Positions 40,880 to 50,999 of a DNA stretch of 64,000 nucleotides are shown here, in pieces. The stretch is from assembly GCA_022606425.2 (NCBI GenBank), contig JAHDVF020000527.1, forward strand, positions 434,001-498,000, read 5' to 3'. The notes beneath the pieces are model-generated. The model saw only the letters and a program-made list of their open reading frames with translations. It had not been told where the DNA came from and did not search any database. Made by a program: the position numbers and the translations under genes. Source of the stretch: Lepidostoma basale (Eukaryota; Arthropoda; Insecta; Trichoptera; Lepidostomatidae). The stretch's first letter is position 1; every line of letters begins with the position of its first letter.

Positions 40880-41295
40880 TACAAACGCACGTGCAGAGAT
40901 TGGACGCAGGCAGCACGTAATTTATAATCAAAATATTGGTTTCTATTTCTGGCCTGCCCATTGTAAAGAACACTTTTGACTATCATAAGCAAGAGGTATC
41001 ATATGAGGTGGATCCGGTGTCTGTTGTAACTCCCCGGAGTCTACTTAAAGTCGTGTCTGGTATCGATTTCTATTACATATCTGGTTTTATTTAAACAGCT
41101 TCAGGCGGAACAGAAACGATTGCCAAATTGAAATATAAACCCTTTATGATAACGCACATGCGTAGCTACGAAAGAGCTGTATCGAATTCCTAATTCCGTA
41201 TCGACATAAAATTTTAATAAATGATAAACTATACCTCAATATACAAACGTATTTGTAATAAATAAGAACAATACTATTAAATAAAACAATGCTTT
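40880..41295. other. No gene seen
   Basis: Unique. GGACGCAGGCAGCACGTAAT (40895) has a partial echo at 60534 (GGACGCACGCAGCAC). Confidence 0.4.
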
Positions 41296-41296
41296 T

Positions 41297-41600
41297 TAAG
41301 GATTAATTGTATCTTAATAGAGACGAAGATTTAAATTATTTGGAAACAGAATATGGTAGTCGAGGCGTTTTTACATTGAATTAATAAAGATTTTCTGCTT
41401 AATGCTTTACAAATTATCTTAATAGATGGCGCAAGTGTAGATGGACCTACCAACAGTGAAGTTATTAACGCCTCGACTACCATATTCTGTTTCCAAATAA
41501 TTTACATCTTCGTCTCTATTGAGATACAATTAATCCTTAAAAAATGATTAACCCGCAATGGGTAAAATTCCTGTATTTGTCTACAAGTATTTGTATACAA
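41297..41600. repeat. HP-B foldback, shortened
   Basis: TTTTTAAGGATTAATTGTAT on the left, AATTAATCCTTAAAAAATGA on the right. The arms share GGTAGTCGAGGCGTTTTTAC / AACGCCTCGACTACC. The GATCGC section is missing. Confidence 0.75.
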
Positions 41601-41695
41601 AAAAAAAAACAAAAAAAACATGGTTGGACATATTTAACACTTAATTAAACACTTTTTGTACTTGGTATACAACCACTTTATTTGTGAGGAAGAGG

Positions 41696-41732
41696 GCCTA
41701 CGGGTTTCGCTCCATGCGAGCTTCTTCAAGGC
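41696..41732 (-). ncRNA. Hammerhead-like motif, one core change
   Basis: Minus: helix I GCC/GGC, core TTGAAGA plus A (C3 is U), helix II GCTC/GAGC, GAAA, ACCCGT, A. Confidence 0.5.
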
Positions 41733-41755
41733 TTGACACATACAGTATGTGTAAT

Positions 41756-41794
41756 GCCCTGAAGAAGCTCGCATATGGTGCGAAACCGGTAGGC
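41756..41794 (+). ncRNA. Candidate hammerhead ribozyme (complete core)
   Basis: Plus: helix I GCC/GGC (3 bp), core CTGAAGA plus A, helix II GC-T-C/G-T-GC with a U-U mismatch, GAAA (41782-41785), palindrome ACCGGT, cleavage-site A (GUA). Core bases are complete, but short helix I and the mismatch make activity uncertain. Confidence 0.55.
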
Positions 41795-41865
41795 CCTCAT
41801 CCTCACAAATAAAGTGGTTTTATACCAAGTACAAAAAGTGTTTAATTAAGTGTTAAATATGTCCA

Positions 41866-42230
41866 ACCACCAGGAAATGGCTTCTTATCAAAGTTATTGG
41901 ATAAGTTTTCATAAATTTGTTTAATTATCTGCCTTACTTTGTTGATCTTTGTAATGAATTAACTTCGGAAACACCGTGTTGAAACATCATAAAATGTATT
42001 GAAATACCGTGTCGACGGCACCTGTGTGCTGTGTGTGTAGCGATAGGGTTTGGAAGATAATGCTTGTTTGTGTTTAAAGCGTGTAGAAACACTAGTGATA
42101 TCACTTATCAAAGTCAACGTTTTTGATAAGATAAAAATGGAAATTCATATGTACGCAGATAATTCTAATTACAGATTCATTAAAATTATTAGATAATATT
42201 ATTAGGACTCGAATAATTCGAAATACCACA
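41866..42230. other. No gene seen
   Basis: Unique AT-rich sequence. Confidence 0.45.
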
Positions 42231-42234
42231 GTAG

Positions 42235-42590
42235 GACAGGCTGCAAAATAAGGCTATCCGTTTATCGCTTGGTGCGCCTTCATGGACCAGGATCACACAA
42301 CTGCACCTAGAATCGGGAATCCCGATAATAGATGAATTCATTCTGAAGTTTGCCGAGCGTTTTTACAAAGGACTCCCTTCACATCCTAACCCCACAAACA
42401 CCTCCAGCCGCCTCAAGCTCCCAAAATCGAACCTCTTTCAGAGGAACACTCCGGGTCACACAAATCATGCCCCCGCATAAACTAACAACCCACCAAATTA
42501 TCTTTCAACAATATTCCCATCAGACGTAAGAGGAATAGCCACATGAGCTGAACCTCTGTAAGCCAGAAGATCCAAGTCCAAGTCCAAGTA
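42235..42590 (+). mobile_element. Jockey-1 LINE C-terminus
   Basis: LQNKAIRLSLGAPSWTRITQ, LHLESGIPIIDEFI, then RLKLPKSNLFQRNTPG and a 3' UTR ending in (AAGTCC)n at 42572-42590. Frame restored from near-identical 16.4 kb copy. 5'-truncated. Confidence 0.8.
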
Positions 42591-43290
42591 TATCCTGATG
42601 GAAGGTAACATATGTACCTATAAAATGCCTTGAAACGCCACCTTGCATGACAACAGCAAGACTTCATGTTATTATATCAATGTCTTATTATTATTATGTA
42701 TTAACTCTGCACAAAAAAAAGATATTGGTTTCTATATGCGACAATTTCAAATGCAAATTTTAAAAGCGCTACAATAAAAGTCTTAAAAATTATGCCTAAA
42801 GTGGTAAATCCTCAGGCAGACAATGTAAGGATTAAATTTCGCCTGGAGATTTAGTATCCTAAATATACGCCTGGCAGGATAACAGGTAAACGCAGACTCC
42901 TGGTACAGACACAAAAAGGAAAGCAAAATCATCTCGTAAGATCAATGCACCCATTGGTTCAAAAGGGCTTTAAACCTTTTACCACTTATTCCTAACCGTC
43001 ACAAAGACCATGTTATCAACTCTTTATCATAGTGCAAACTTATTTATATTTTATTTCTAAACAACAATATTTGATCTGATTTATAAATATTGATAAGTAA
43101 TCAGTATACAAAGAATGTCGTCATTAAAAAGAATTTATATTATTTACATATTTCAAAGAAACAAGTGTGAAAGGGGCGTTATTTCATCAAATAGTGTTGA
43201 AATTTGAAGTAAAAGGGGCGTTACTACGATCGACAGTTGTTTATAATAGTATTTCATTTATATTAAGCATATAAAAGGTTACGCGTTTGA
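42591..43290. other. No gene seen
   Basis: AT-rich; a degenerate (GATAAG) patch. Nothing assignable. Confidence 0.4.
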
Positions 43291-43294
43291 TTCT

Positions 43295-43390
43295 GGCTAC
43301 ATTTGATAATTTATTAGCGAGGCGAAACATGTAAATCCTATAAAATATTATAAAACTTCTAGAAAACAGGGGTTTTCATTAATATTACAA
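43295..43390. repeat. HP-A right arm only
   Basis: ACATTTGATAATTTATTAGC, GAGGCGAAACATGTAAATCC, AAACTTCTAGAAAACAGG. Confidence 0.65.
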
Positions 43391-43999
43391 GGCGTTTTTA
43401 ACCTGTCCGGTAGTGAGATTTTTAAACTCAACAAAACAAAAAGAATTCAATGCTAAATCATACAATACGAAATCACAATACATTTTTAATTAGGAACTAC
43501 TACAAAAATAAAATAATATTAAGCGATTTAGAGAAAAAAAAAACTTTTTCATAAATTCAGCCATCGATCTGTCAGAACAGACAATTAATTAATTTAACAC
43601 AAAAAGGATTATGTCAAGATAAATTAAAGATATTAATTGGTTGGCAAGCAACATGAGAGTGATGACGTAACGAAATATTTAAAATGTGAATTACTCCGTA
43701 GATATTATAGTTACATTGTTAATTTTTTTAACGTTTCTGACAAATGGTTCATAGATACCAGATATCGTTCGGTATTCGGGAAAAAAAATAGTAATAAATT
43801 ATTTGTTAGCCCAACCGTACAAGTACTGTCACACTACCGGATAGGTAAAAGCAAAAATTGACATAAGACTAGTGGAAATCGACTTGAAAGGATTGATTGC
43901 ACAATGAAAGCACTTGTGCAGGCTTTCTTGTTAGTAGATACTTCGTTTGAAAACATTTTGACATTTCTTTTATTTGCGAAACCACTTTAAACATTAGTG
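43391..43999. other. No gene seen
   Basis: AT-rich. The 74-codon plus frame at 43637-43861 is unassigned. Confidence 0.35.
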
Positions 44000-44200
44000 T
44001 AGATTGAACTAAAAAAATGTGAAGTGTTTCTCAACATGGTGGCATATATACATCTTCTAAAATTTGTCAAACGTGGTGGTCGTAAGAAGGGCGAAATGGG
44101 AAATGTTGTTAACATAAAGCAATCGCTTAACCCAACCAATGACACAAAAAAAAAAACAATTTACCCCTTCGTCTCTTTTGAGATATAATTAATCCTTTTA
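44000..44200. repeat. HP-B half copy
   Basis: GTGTAGATTGAACTAAAAAA, GTGGTGGTCGTAAGAAGGGC, CTTAACCCAACCAATGAC; right terminus GAGATATAATTAATCC. Confidence 0.7.
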
Positions 44201-44244
44201 AACATTAATTTGTTAGTTTAATTGCAATAGTTAAGTAGTGACAC

Positions 44245-44496
44245 TGCAGTGGCGGTACTGCCATAGAAGCCCAGAAGCCCGGCTTGCGTAAGAAAATTTT
44301 AATCAAACCCTCTTCTGGATTGCAGAGGTTCAGCTCTTGTGACTATTCCTCTTACGTTTGATGGGAACATCGATGAAATGTGATTTGGTGGATTGTAGGT
44401 TTATGCGGGGGCACGATTTTTTTAGATTTGGGGGTTTTGATTCAGAATTTCTTACGCAAGCCGGGCTTCTGGGCTTCTATGGGAGTACCGCCACTG
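44245..44496. mobile_element. hAT-like non-autonomous element
   Basis: Inverted ends of about 65 bp start CAGTGGCGGTACTGCCATAG (left, 44247) and CAGTGGCGGTACTCCCATAG (right, read inward). Both continue AAGCCCAGAAGCCCGGCTTG. An 8-bp duplication AGTGACAC flanks it (44237-44244, 44497-44504). CAGTGGCGG termini and an 8-bp duplication are hAT hallmarks. The centre (about 44320-44430) is a Jockey-1 3' end. Confidence 0.85.
44310..44425 (-). mobile_element. Jockey-1 3' end inside the hAT element
   Basis: TTCTGGATTGCAGAGGTTCA, CCTCTTACGTTTGATGGGAA, GTTTATGCGGGGGCACGAT match 16.37-16.47 kb. The AAGTCC tail is missing. Confidence 0.75.
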
Positions 44497-44504
44497 AGTG
44501 ACAC

Positions 44505-44930
44505 AGCAAAGTAGGTTAAAAACCGTTGCTTGGAATATGTACAAAACATAGAATTAATCATATTTCCAGCTGCACTATGATTCATCTCACTCTGATTCGA
44601 AAGAAACGTGTCATCTGGGATTAAGAAACCACGAACCGCGACGGGCAATGCTCTTGTGCGAATAAGAGGTACCTATAGTCCGTGTGGAAATAATGAGGGA
44701 TGAGTCGCAGGTAAACTTCGCATTCCTGGCCCAGCCATGAAAACAATTTGAAGTTTTCCTTATCGCATTCTCATTATCTCTGTGAAATTCGGTACACATC
44801 TCACTCAAGCTAAACTGCACAATAATAATAAGATATTTGATAAACTTATTGCACGCTAAGGCATTGTGGAATTCCATAGTAATTTACTTTAGAAATTGGA
44901 AACAACTTTGATTAAGATAATCAAATGATT
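44505..44930. other. No gene seen
   Basis: Unique; an 88-codon minus frame at 44611-44877 has no motif I know. Confidence 0.35.
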
Positions 44931-44978
44931 TTACTGAACTTTGTTTAATCCACAAAATATTAAAAAAATATTAAAAAA

Positions 44979-45017
44979 CACGACATGTTTCGGAAGATAC
45001 CTCCATCTTCAGGTGTA
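44979..45017 (-). ncRNA. Candidate hammerhead ribozyme (best core)
   Basis: Minus: helix I ACAC/GTGT, core CTGAAGA plus U, helix II GGAGG/CTTCC with UAU loop (one G-U), GAAA, palindrome ACATGT, cleavage-site C (GUC, the preferred triplet). Every invariant nucleotide is present and all helices close. Helix III would need dimerisation. Predicted cleavage is just after C on the minus strand, at plus coordinate 44983. Confidence 0.7.
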
Positions 45018-45316
45018 AAAATAAAATAAAAACTAAACAAAGAAAGACTAATATAAAAAACGCATTAAAAATCGATACAATAATTTGAATTCAAAAACTT
45101 ATCAGGGCTCTTTGTTATACGAGTAAGTACCCACAATAATATTTTTTTATCAGTAAAAACTAATAAATAATATTATTAGTTCTTACTGATAAAAAATAAT
45201 TATTAGTAGGTACTTAACAAATAGCCCAGGTTAATTTTTTAATTCAAATTGTTGTTTCGAATTTTAAATGCGTTTTTTAAATTAGTTTTTCTTTGTTTAG
45301 TTTTTATTATATTTTT

Positions 45317-45355
45317 ACACCTGAAGATAGACGTATCCTCCGAAAAATGTCGTGT
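45317..45355 (+). ncRNA. Hammerhead partner with decayed helices II and III
   Basis: CTGAAGAT, AGACG-TAT-CCTCC (poor pairing), GAAA, AAATGT, C, helix I ACAC/GTGT intact. Confidence 0.5.
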
Positions 45356-45436
45356 TTTTAAGATTTTATGGAATAAACAAAGTTATTTTAAATTTCCCAA
45401 GATATTTGATAATTTATAAAGCTTAATGTTTTATAA

Positions 45437-45490
45437 GGATTAATTTTATCTCAATAGAGACGAAGATGTAAATTGTTTTCTGGGAACAGA
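45437..45490 (+). repeat. HP-B terminal stub
   Basis: AAGGATTAATTTTATCTCAA, GACGAAGATGTAAATTG, then unrelated sequence. Confidence 0.6.
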
Positions 45491-45579
45491 AAGCTTAATG
45501 TTGTTGAAAATTCTTGGTAAAATTCATTGTGAATAATAAAAAAAAGAAAAATTTCAATGTACGAGTATACTTAGTTAAA

Positions 45580-45640
45580 TTTCACTGATGTTTGTGTCTT
45601 CAACCGGTTTCGGCAGCTCGCTGCCATTTTCTGTTATCTA
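45580..45640 (-). ncRNA. Hammerhead-like segment (CAGAAAAT class)
   Basis: Minus: CAGAAAAT, GGCAGC-GA-GCTGCC, GAAACCGGTT. Core changes at positions 4 and 8. Flank TTAGTTAAATTTCAC shared with 20.0 and 30.1 kb. Confidence 0.4.
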
Positions 45641-45837
45641 TATCAAAGTTTATTAGGTGGCTTATATTGTACAGACATGATCATAGTGGGGAGTTGAAAT
45701 TCAAAGATTCTATTGTATATAATCCATTAGTAGTTAGGTGGTTCGGAAAGTATTTTTATTTTTTTGTTAATGAAATTATTTTTCATTTCAATTTAATCAA
45801 AAAGCAATTTTCAATTATATAGAAACTAAACATCATT

Positions 45838-46045
45838 TGATTAATATGAATGAAAACGTCTGTTTTATAGAAGTTATATTATACTTTATGTAAATGATAT
45901 GTTTCGCCTGTCAAAGGCATTATCAAATGTGACATTTGTCATTCACATAAATTATAACAAAAACTTTTATAAAACAAACGTTTTCATTCGTATTAATGAT
46001 TTAATGTGGAGTTTTGCATCATTATTCAAGAAACAATAATATTCG
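45838..46045. repeat. HP-A foldback element
   Basis: GAATGAAAACGTCTGTTTTA, CATATGTTTCGCC(TGTC)AAAGG on the left. The right arm lacks the helix-II/GAAA section: it passes from CATTTG directly to TCATTCACATAAATTATAAC, so one motif of the pair is deleted. Confidence 0.7.
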
Positions 46046-46169
46046 CCTTCACTTTGCGATGTAAATTTATTTTTACGATTTCATATCAACATTGGAAATG
46101 TTTTCTTATGATGTCACTTGCATGATAGTGATGTTTGAACGATAGATAAGCATACAAATATTAAAATAA

Positions 46170-46475
46170 TTAATTAGATAGTTTATAGAACGCCATCTAA
46201 CGAATTGATCACCTCTAGGGCGGTGTAGTAAATGGTTCATTATACGATAAAGTTATACACACATATTAATTAATGACTTGACGCTGTCGATCAAAGCTTA
46301 ATCTATTCTCGGATGGGCACTCAATGTACCTTGGGTCTGCGGGAAGATTGTTCCATGTTGAAGGGCCGGCTATCACAATAGTTTCGTATGCCTTAATTTG
46401 TACAGAAACGCGTTTCGCTTTAAGTAAACTGCACATCGCATAAGACATTGCTGATCGCAATGTAGGCTGCCATGC
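46170..46475 (-). mobile_element. LINE-E C-terminal fragment
   Basis: Minus frame: YETIVIAGPSTWNNLPADPR. 3' part ACCGCCCTAGAGGTGATCAA matches the 26.2 kb UTR. Frameshifts after NRLSFDR. Confidence 0.6.
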
Positions 46476-47875
46476 ATTAAGTATGTAGCAGAGTTATGAT
46501 AAATAAGCTGGTGCAGCTCCATGTAATGCTTTTAAGACAATCCATCAGAGCGTGTTACGAAGTTCTTTATGGTGTGTTGCGTTATATAAGAACCATTCGG
46601 CATATTTTTATCAGCCTTTATGCCTGAGTAGAGTTTGGTGGCACATCGTCATTGGCTACAACCCCTGGGAGAGACATTATCATAAAAAAATTAGGAAACT
46701 AAGTTAATTAAGTCAACATTATAAAAATGATGGCCAGTGGTAAATTCTACAAGATAATAGCATATTTTTTTCAGTTGCAATATCGAATATAATACCCCAT
46801 CGTACGAATTCATCATTAAATTGTTTTGTTATTTGGAAAACCTCAATTGTTATGAAATATTTATTATAGTATTTCGTATCGCCATTTCATTTGCGTTATT
46901 TACAGTAACTGGCTATAACTAAGTAGGGCTCATTAATTATTTTAATGGCTGCTATTCAGTTTTAGATCCATTATTGTATTGAAGAATTATGACATGCGCC
47001 GCTTTACACATGCACTGATCGTTAATATAATATGATATTTATTTACAATGGTCTCAAAACACCAAGTATACGCGAGTGACGTGAAAAAATCGCGAAAATT
47101 ATACATTGGAAGATCATTTTAAGAAATAATGAAATAATACGATGTTTTTTATTGACTACTTCTACTTATTTTCTTTATTTCTTCATCATAAAAATGACCT
47201 ATTTTGGGTTGGAGATTGTTTAATAAATTCTAAAATCGCTAATTTAAATCCTTACTGTTAGTTTTTTTTAATATTAAAAATAACAATATCAAATTGTTAA
47301 TTCTTGCCTCGATTTCGTTTATAAATATATAAAATATAAAAGGAACATTTCATATTTTAAGTGTATCTTTCAAATTTTCATATTGAGAAATTAAAGACGT
47401 CTAACCATAAAGTAAGTGCTTCATGTGAAAAAAGATATATGTGTTAAGATAACTCATATAGTTCAAAAGGTCAAATTCTCGACATCTGGTGTTTTAGAAC
47501 TATTCATCATGGAATAGGAATAAATTTAAAATCACAAAGATCACCATTCACCAACTGTCAAAGAAAACAAATATAATACGTTCAAACGACGTACAAAAAA
47601 ATACAAAATGGGCCCTTTTCATAAAAACACACCACCGAAATGCACATCTCCATGTGGTCCTTTATTGTACCAAAACAAACATCCCTTGTTGTCACGTGGT
47701 TGAATCTAACACACAAAAACCACCCTTACAATAAATCACTTCTATGGATTTCATATTCATATTCCGTTGAAGGCATTCATACGACACGCGAACACCGTTT
47801 CTACCTGTATACAACCTGTTTGAAATTAGAATAGTATTTTGAAATATTCGATATTTAAAATGAACCAAATTAAAC
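46476..47875. other. Longest stretch without recognisable repeats
   Basis: About 1.4 kb of AT-rich sequence with only a 64-codon frame at 47640-47834 (MHISMWSFIVPKQTSLV). No splice-supported exon, repeat or RNA seen. Confidence 0.4.
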
Positions 47876-48860
47876 TAACTAACTAACTAACTAACCATCA
47901 CGCCGTCCCCCCGAAGGGGTAGGCAGAAAGAATGGACTGCCACACTTTTCTTTCCTGACATATTTCTCTTGATTCCTCAACATTCATCACGCACGTCGAT
48001 TTCTCTGACTCCTCACATGGCCGACATTCAATATTTGATTTATTTGATCGTGCCACGTTTTCCTCGGTCTTCCTCTATTTCTGGTTCCATTTACATCATT
48101 AACATATAATTTATTTACCATTATTCCTTCACTCATTCTTTTCATGTGTCCAAACCATCTTAATGACCCTTTCCTTATTTTGTTCATAACACTTTCATTC
48201 GCACCACATTCACTTCTTATACTTGCATTTGTCACTCTATCATATACAGATTTGCCACACATTCGTCTTAGTGATCTCATTTCTACTGCATTTATTCTAC
48301 TTTCATCCTTCTTTTGCCAGTTCCATGCTTCACTTCCATACATAAGGGTCGGCACAAGAACACCATTGTGCACTGCCATCTTGGCTTTTTTGGATAGGCT
48401 TTTGTTTGCGATGACAACTTTAAGTGCACCATTTATTCTGTTGCCTGCCCCAACCCTTCTTTCAATATCCTTCTCCACCCTCCCATCCTTTGTAAACATA
48501 CTTCCTAAATAAACTAATTCATCCACTTGTTCCAGATTTTCACCGTTTACACTAATGTTGCAGACTGTCATGTTCCTTCTTTTTCGAATGGTAAAGAAGG
48601 TATATGTAAACGGCGTGAACAGAGCTAGAAATAGAGGAAGGCCGAGGAAAACGTGGCACGATCAAATCAATCAAATATTGAATAATGCGAGTAAAAAATG
48701 TCGGACACGTGAGGAGTCGGAGAAATCGACGTGCGTGCATGACAAGATGTATGAATGTAGAGGAAGCGAGAGAAGTATGTCAGGACAGAACAGTGTGGCG
48801 TTCCATTCTTTCTGCCTACCCCTCCGGGGAGACGGCGTGATGGTTAGTTAGTTAGTTTGT
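47876..48860. mobile_element. Head-to-head LINE-A pair
   Basis: Minus copy 47876-48575 has a 194-codon frame (47987-48571), the longest LINE-A reading: ENLEQVDELVYLGSMFTKDG, RVGAGNRINGALKVVIANKS, YGSEAWNWQKK, RRMCGKSVYDRVTNASIRSE, LRWFGHMKRMSEG, RGRPRKTWHDQINQ. Plus copy 48585-48860 carries VKKVYVNGVNRARNRGRPRK and the 3' end. Each copy ends outward in (TTAG)n. They meet at about 48580 with no spacer. Confidence 0.85.
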
Positions 48861-48999
48861 ATCAAAATTAGAATTTTCTGTTCCGTCGTCACTGCTTACG
48901 CTTTTTTAATCAATTATGATGCTAACATAATAATATAGCAAATTTTATTTTATGCAACTCACTGTATAAATGTTCACTTTTATTCACAAACTAACTAAC

Positions 49000-49160
49000 T
49001 AACTAACCATCACGCCGTCTCCCCGAAAGGGTAGGCAGAAAGAATGGACTGTCACACTTTTACTGATGCGGCACTCCATCCTTCTCTTTTCGCCCCGCGG
49101 GAGACGCGGTGTGATGGGTTGCGAACCTCATCGCCACCAATAGGCATCTCCCGCGCACAA
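49000..49160 (-). mobile_element. LINE-A variant 3' end
   Basis: (TAAC)n, CACGCCGTCTCCCCGAAAGG, CATCCTTCTCTTTTCGCCCC, GATGGGTTGCGAACCTCATC; near-identical to 9.54-9.69 kb. Confidence 0.75.
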
Positions 49161-49189
49161 TTCGATCTTCCAACATCCACAAAATAAAT

Positions 49190-50050
49190 CTAAAACAGAT
49201 AATAATACATTTATTCACAAACATCGCATAATATTTAAATTTAGAATGATAATGCAACCGTCGTAGATTCCAAACGTCAAGATGTTGACACTGCAGTTTA
49301 AAAATAGAATTTATTAAAATTTGGTAAGTTCGCAAAAACACATTACGATCACACACAATTCGAATCCCGGCTTTATAAATTCGAAATCGGAACGGAAGCA
49401 ATCCCGATCGCCGGGTTCGTCAACTTCCGAATTCGGCGGCACAAATATGGCGCGATTTTCGAAAAAGGAACGTTCGAAAAAGCGCTCCAATCGGGTGGAA
49501 GAAGTCAAAACTCCAACGCGGTTAACAGCTGACTAGATAGCGCTTGAGAACGCGCCGTGTCGATGCGTGGTCTTCACCGCAATTAAGACTGATACTGTCG
49601 GCGGTGTAAATGTAACAATATCTCAAAAAGAACAGTTCATTAACATTGCACATAATATCTTAAATAGATTAACTCTATACATTTTTATAAGGTGTTGTGT
49701 ACCTGGCCTTCAGATGCAAAAGTTCAATGCGTCATTACGTGTTGTTTTGAAAATATTAATGCGAGTAAAAAGAGCGTATTAGTTTATACAACAATAAATT
49801 TAGATATGCGTGTAACAAAATTTTTTTTGTGCAGTGCCAGGCTACTTAGACCGATGTAGAAAAAAAGTTTAACTTTTCTTCTCGTTTTCGTTACAAATAA
49901 ACCACAGTGTATTCCGTCTAAGCTTATTCAGTAGTCATAAACCCTTTTAAACTAGAGTCATAAATTTTAATTTTAATTATTATTTAACTAACCATCACTC
50001 CGTTTCGAAAAAAGGGCAAGTAGACAGAATAAGGAATACAGTAATGTTAT
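49190..50050. other. Unique region with a CpG-rich basic mini-ORF
   Basis: 49360-49570 is CpG-rich against an AT-rich background. ATG at 49447 in a good insect context (CAAATATGG) opens a 29-codon frame ARFSKKERSKKRSNRVEEVK then TPTRLTAD and a stop. It may be a 5' exon with upstream sequence, an upstream ORF, or chance. No repeat match in the window. Confidence 0.3.
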
Positions 50051-50054
50051 AAAT

Positions 50055-50215
50055 AACAATCGCGCCGTTTCCCTGGAGGAGTAGGCAGAGGATGGACCGC
50101 CACACTGTTTTATCCTGACCCAACTCTCGCGCATCTTCTACATTCACACACCGTGACGCGCACGCTCGTCGATTGTTCCTACTTCGAATATGGTCGCCTT
50201 TCTGTAATAAATAAT
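50055..50215 (-). mobile_element. LINE-A 3' fragment, diverged
   Basis: ATCGCGCCGTTTCCCTGGAG, CACACCGTGACGCGCACGCT, TCGAATATGGTCGCCTTTCT. Closer to the 53.6 kb copy than to the main family. Confidence 0.7.
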
Positions 50216-50269
50216 TATTTAATGATTATTTATTTTTCATAAATGTTTAATTTTATTTCACTTGTTATT

Positions 50270-50425
50270 TTAGTTTCAACCGGTTTCGGCAGTTCGCTAC
50301 CACCTTCTCAACTTATTGAATAACAATTGTGAAAGTTTTTTTTCTCATTAATGTTAGGTGAGTTTTATTTCACTTAGTCCTGACCAGTTTCGAGAGATCG
50401 CTGACCTCACAGAAACAGAAACACC
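50270..50425 (-). ncRNA. Two decayed hammerhead-like segments
   Basis: Minus: GGTGGTAGCGAACTGCCGAA + ACCGGTTG, and GAGGTCAGCGATCTCTCGAA + ACTGGTCAG. Both keep a helix-II-like hairpin, GAAAC and a near palindrome but have lost CUGANGA. Confidence 0.35.
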
Positions 50426-50483
50426 AGACGTCACCTACCGGACTTATAACGGTCACCTACCGGGTCCAATTCTGAATCTAAAC

Positions 50484-50983
50484 CAGTGATTCCCAAAGTG
50501 GCTTTTATAGACCCCCAGGGGTCTACGACTACTTGCAAGGGATCCATGTCAACGAAAAAAAAAATGTGTGGTCTATGAAATGAAAATATGGGTCCACGAT
50601 AGTGGATCTCATGTCGGATGGTCGAAATCGTTGGCGAACTTTTTTTTTAAGCTTCCATCACATCGCGTCTCCCGCGGGGCGAAAAGAGAAGGATGGAATG
50701 CCGCATCAGTAAAAGTGTGACAGTACATTTTTTCTGCCTACCCTTTCGGGGAGACGGCGTGATGGTTAGTTACTTAGTTAGTTAGAAAAAAAGGTCGCCA
50801 ACGAATTCCGGCTTTTTTTCAGGATATTTTTTGGCCTGATTTAGCTCTGTTTCAGCTTCAAAAACTACTTTTATAGTTATACATGAATTTGTAAAAATAT
50901 CAATTTTAGGAAAGCAGGGGGTCTACACAAAATAGAAGAAATCGGCAAGGGGTCTACGGGACTAAAAAGTTTGGGAACCTCTG
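50484..50983. mobile_element. hAT-like element split by LINE-A
   Basis: Left end CAGTGATTCCCAAAGTGG and right end (read inward) CAGAGGTTCCCAAACTTTTT, both continuing to GTAGACCCC. Flanking 8-mers ATCTAAAC (50476-50483) and ACCTAAAC (50984-50991) match at 7 of 8 positions. CAG-GGTTCCCAAAC ends are classic for hAT. A second inverted pair TCGTTGGCGA / TCGCCAACGA lies inside. LINE-A variant end 50642-50785 is inserted between poly-T and poly-A. Confidence 0.8.
50642..50785 (+). mobile_element. LINE-A variant 3' end inside hAT
   Basis: CGTCTCCCGCGGGGCGAAAA, GTGACAGTACATTTTTTCTG, GATGGTTAGTTACTTAGTTA. Same subfamily as 9.6, 18.8 and 49.0 kb. Confidence 0.75.
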
Positions 50984-50999
50984 ACCTAAACTATCCAGG

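Larger units (their letters stand above)
41620..41865. repeat. Hammerhead-bearing palindrome
   Basis: Outer arms GGTTGGACATATTTAACACT / AGTGTTAAATATGTCCAACC are perfect. Two facing motifs (minus 41696-41732, plus 41756-41794) are separated by a CACATACAGTATGTG centre. Only about 20 bp separate the two cores, which suggests one origin by inverted duplication. Confidence 0.85.
44935..45400. repeat. 460-bp palindrome with facing hammerheads
   Basis: Arms of about 230 bp diverge from each other but stay collinear from AACTTTGTTTAATCC / GGAATAAACAAAGTT at the edge to TTATCAGTAAAAACTAATAA / TTATTAGTTCTTACTGATAA at the centre (about 45172). Motifs lie at 44979-45017 (minus) and 45317-45355 (plus). 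Largest foldback in the window. Confidence 0.8.
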
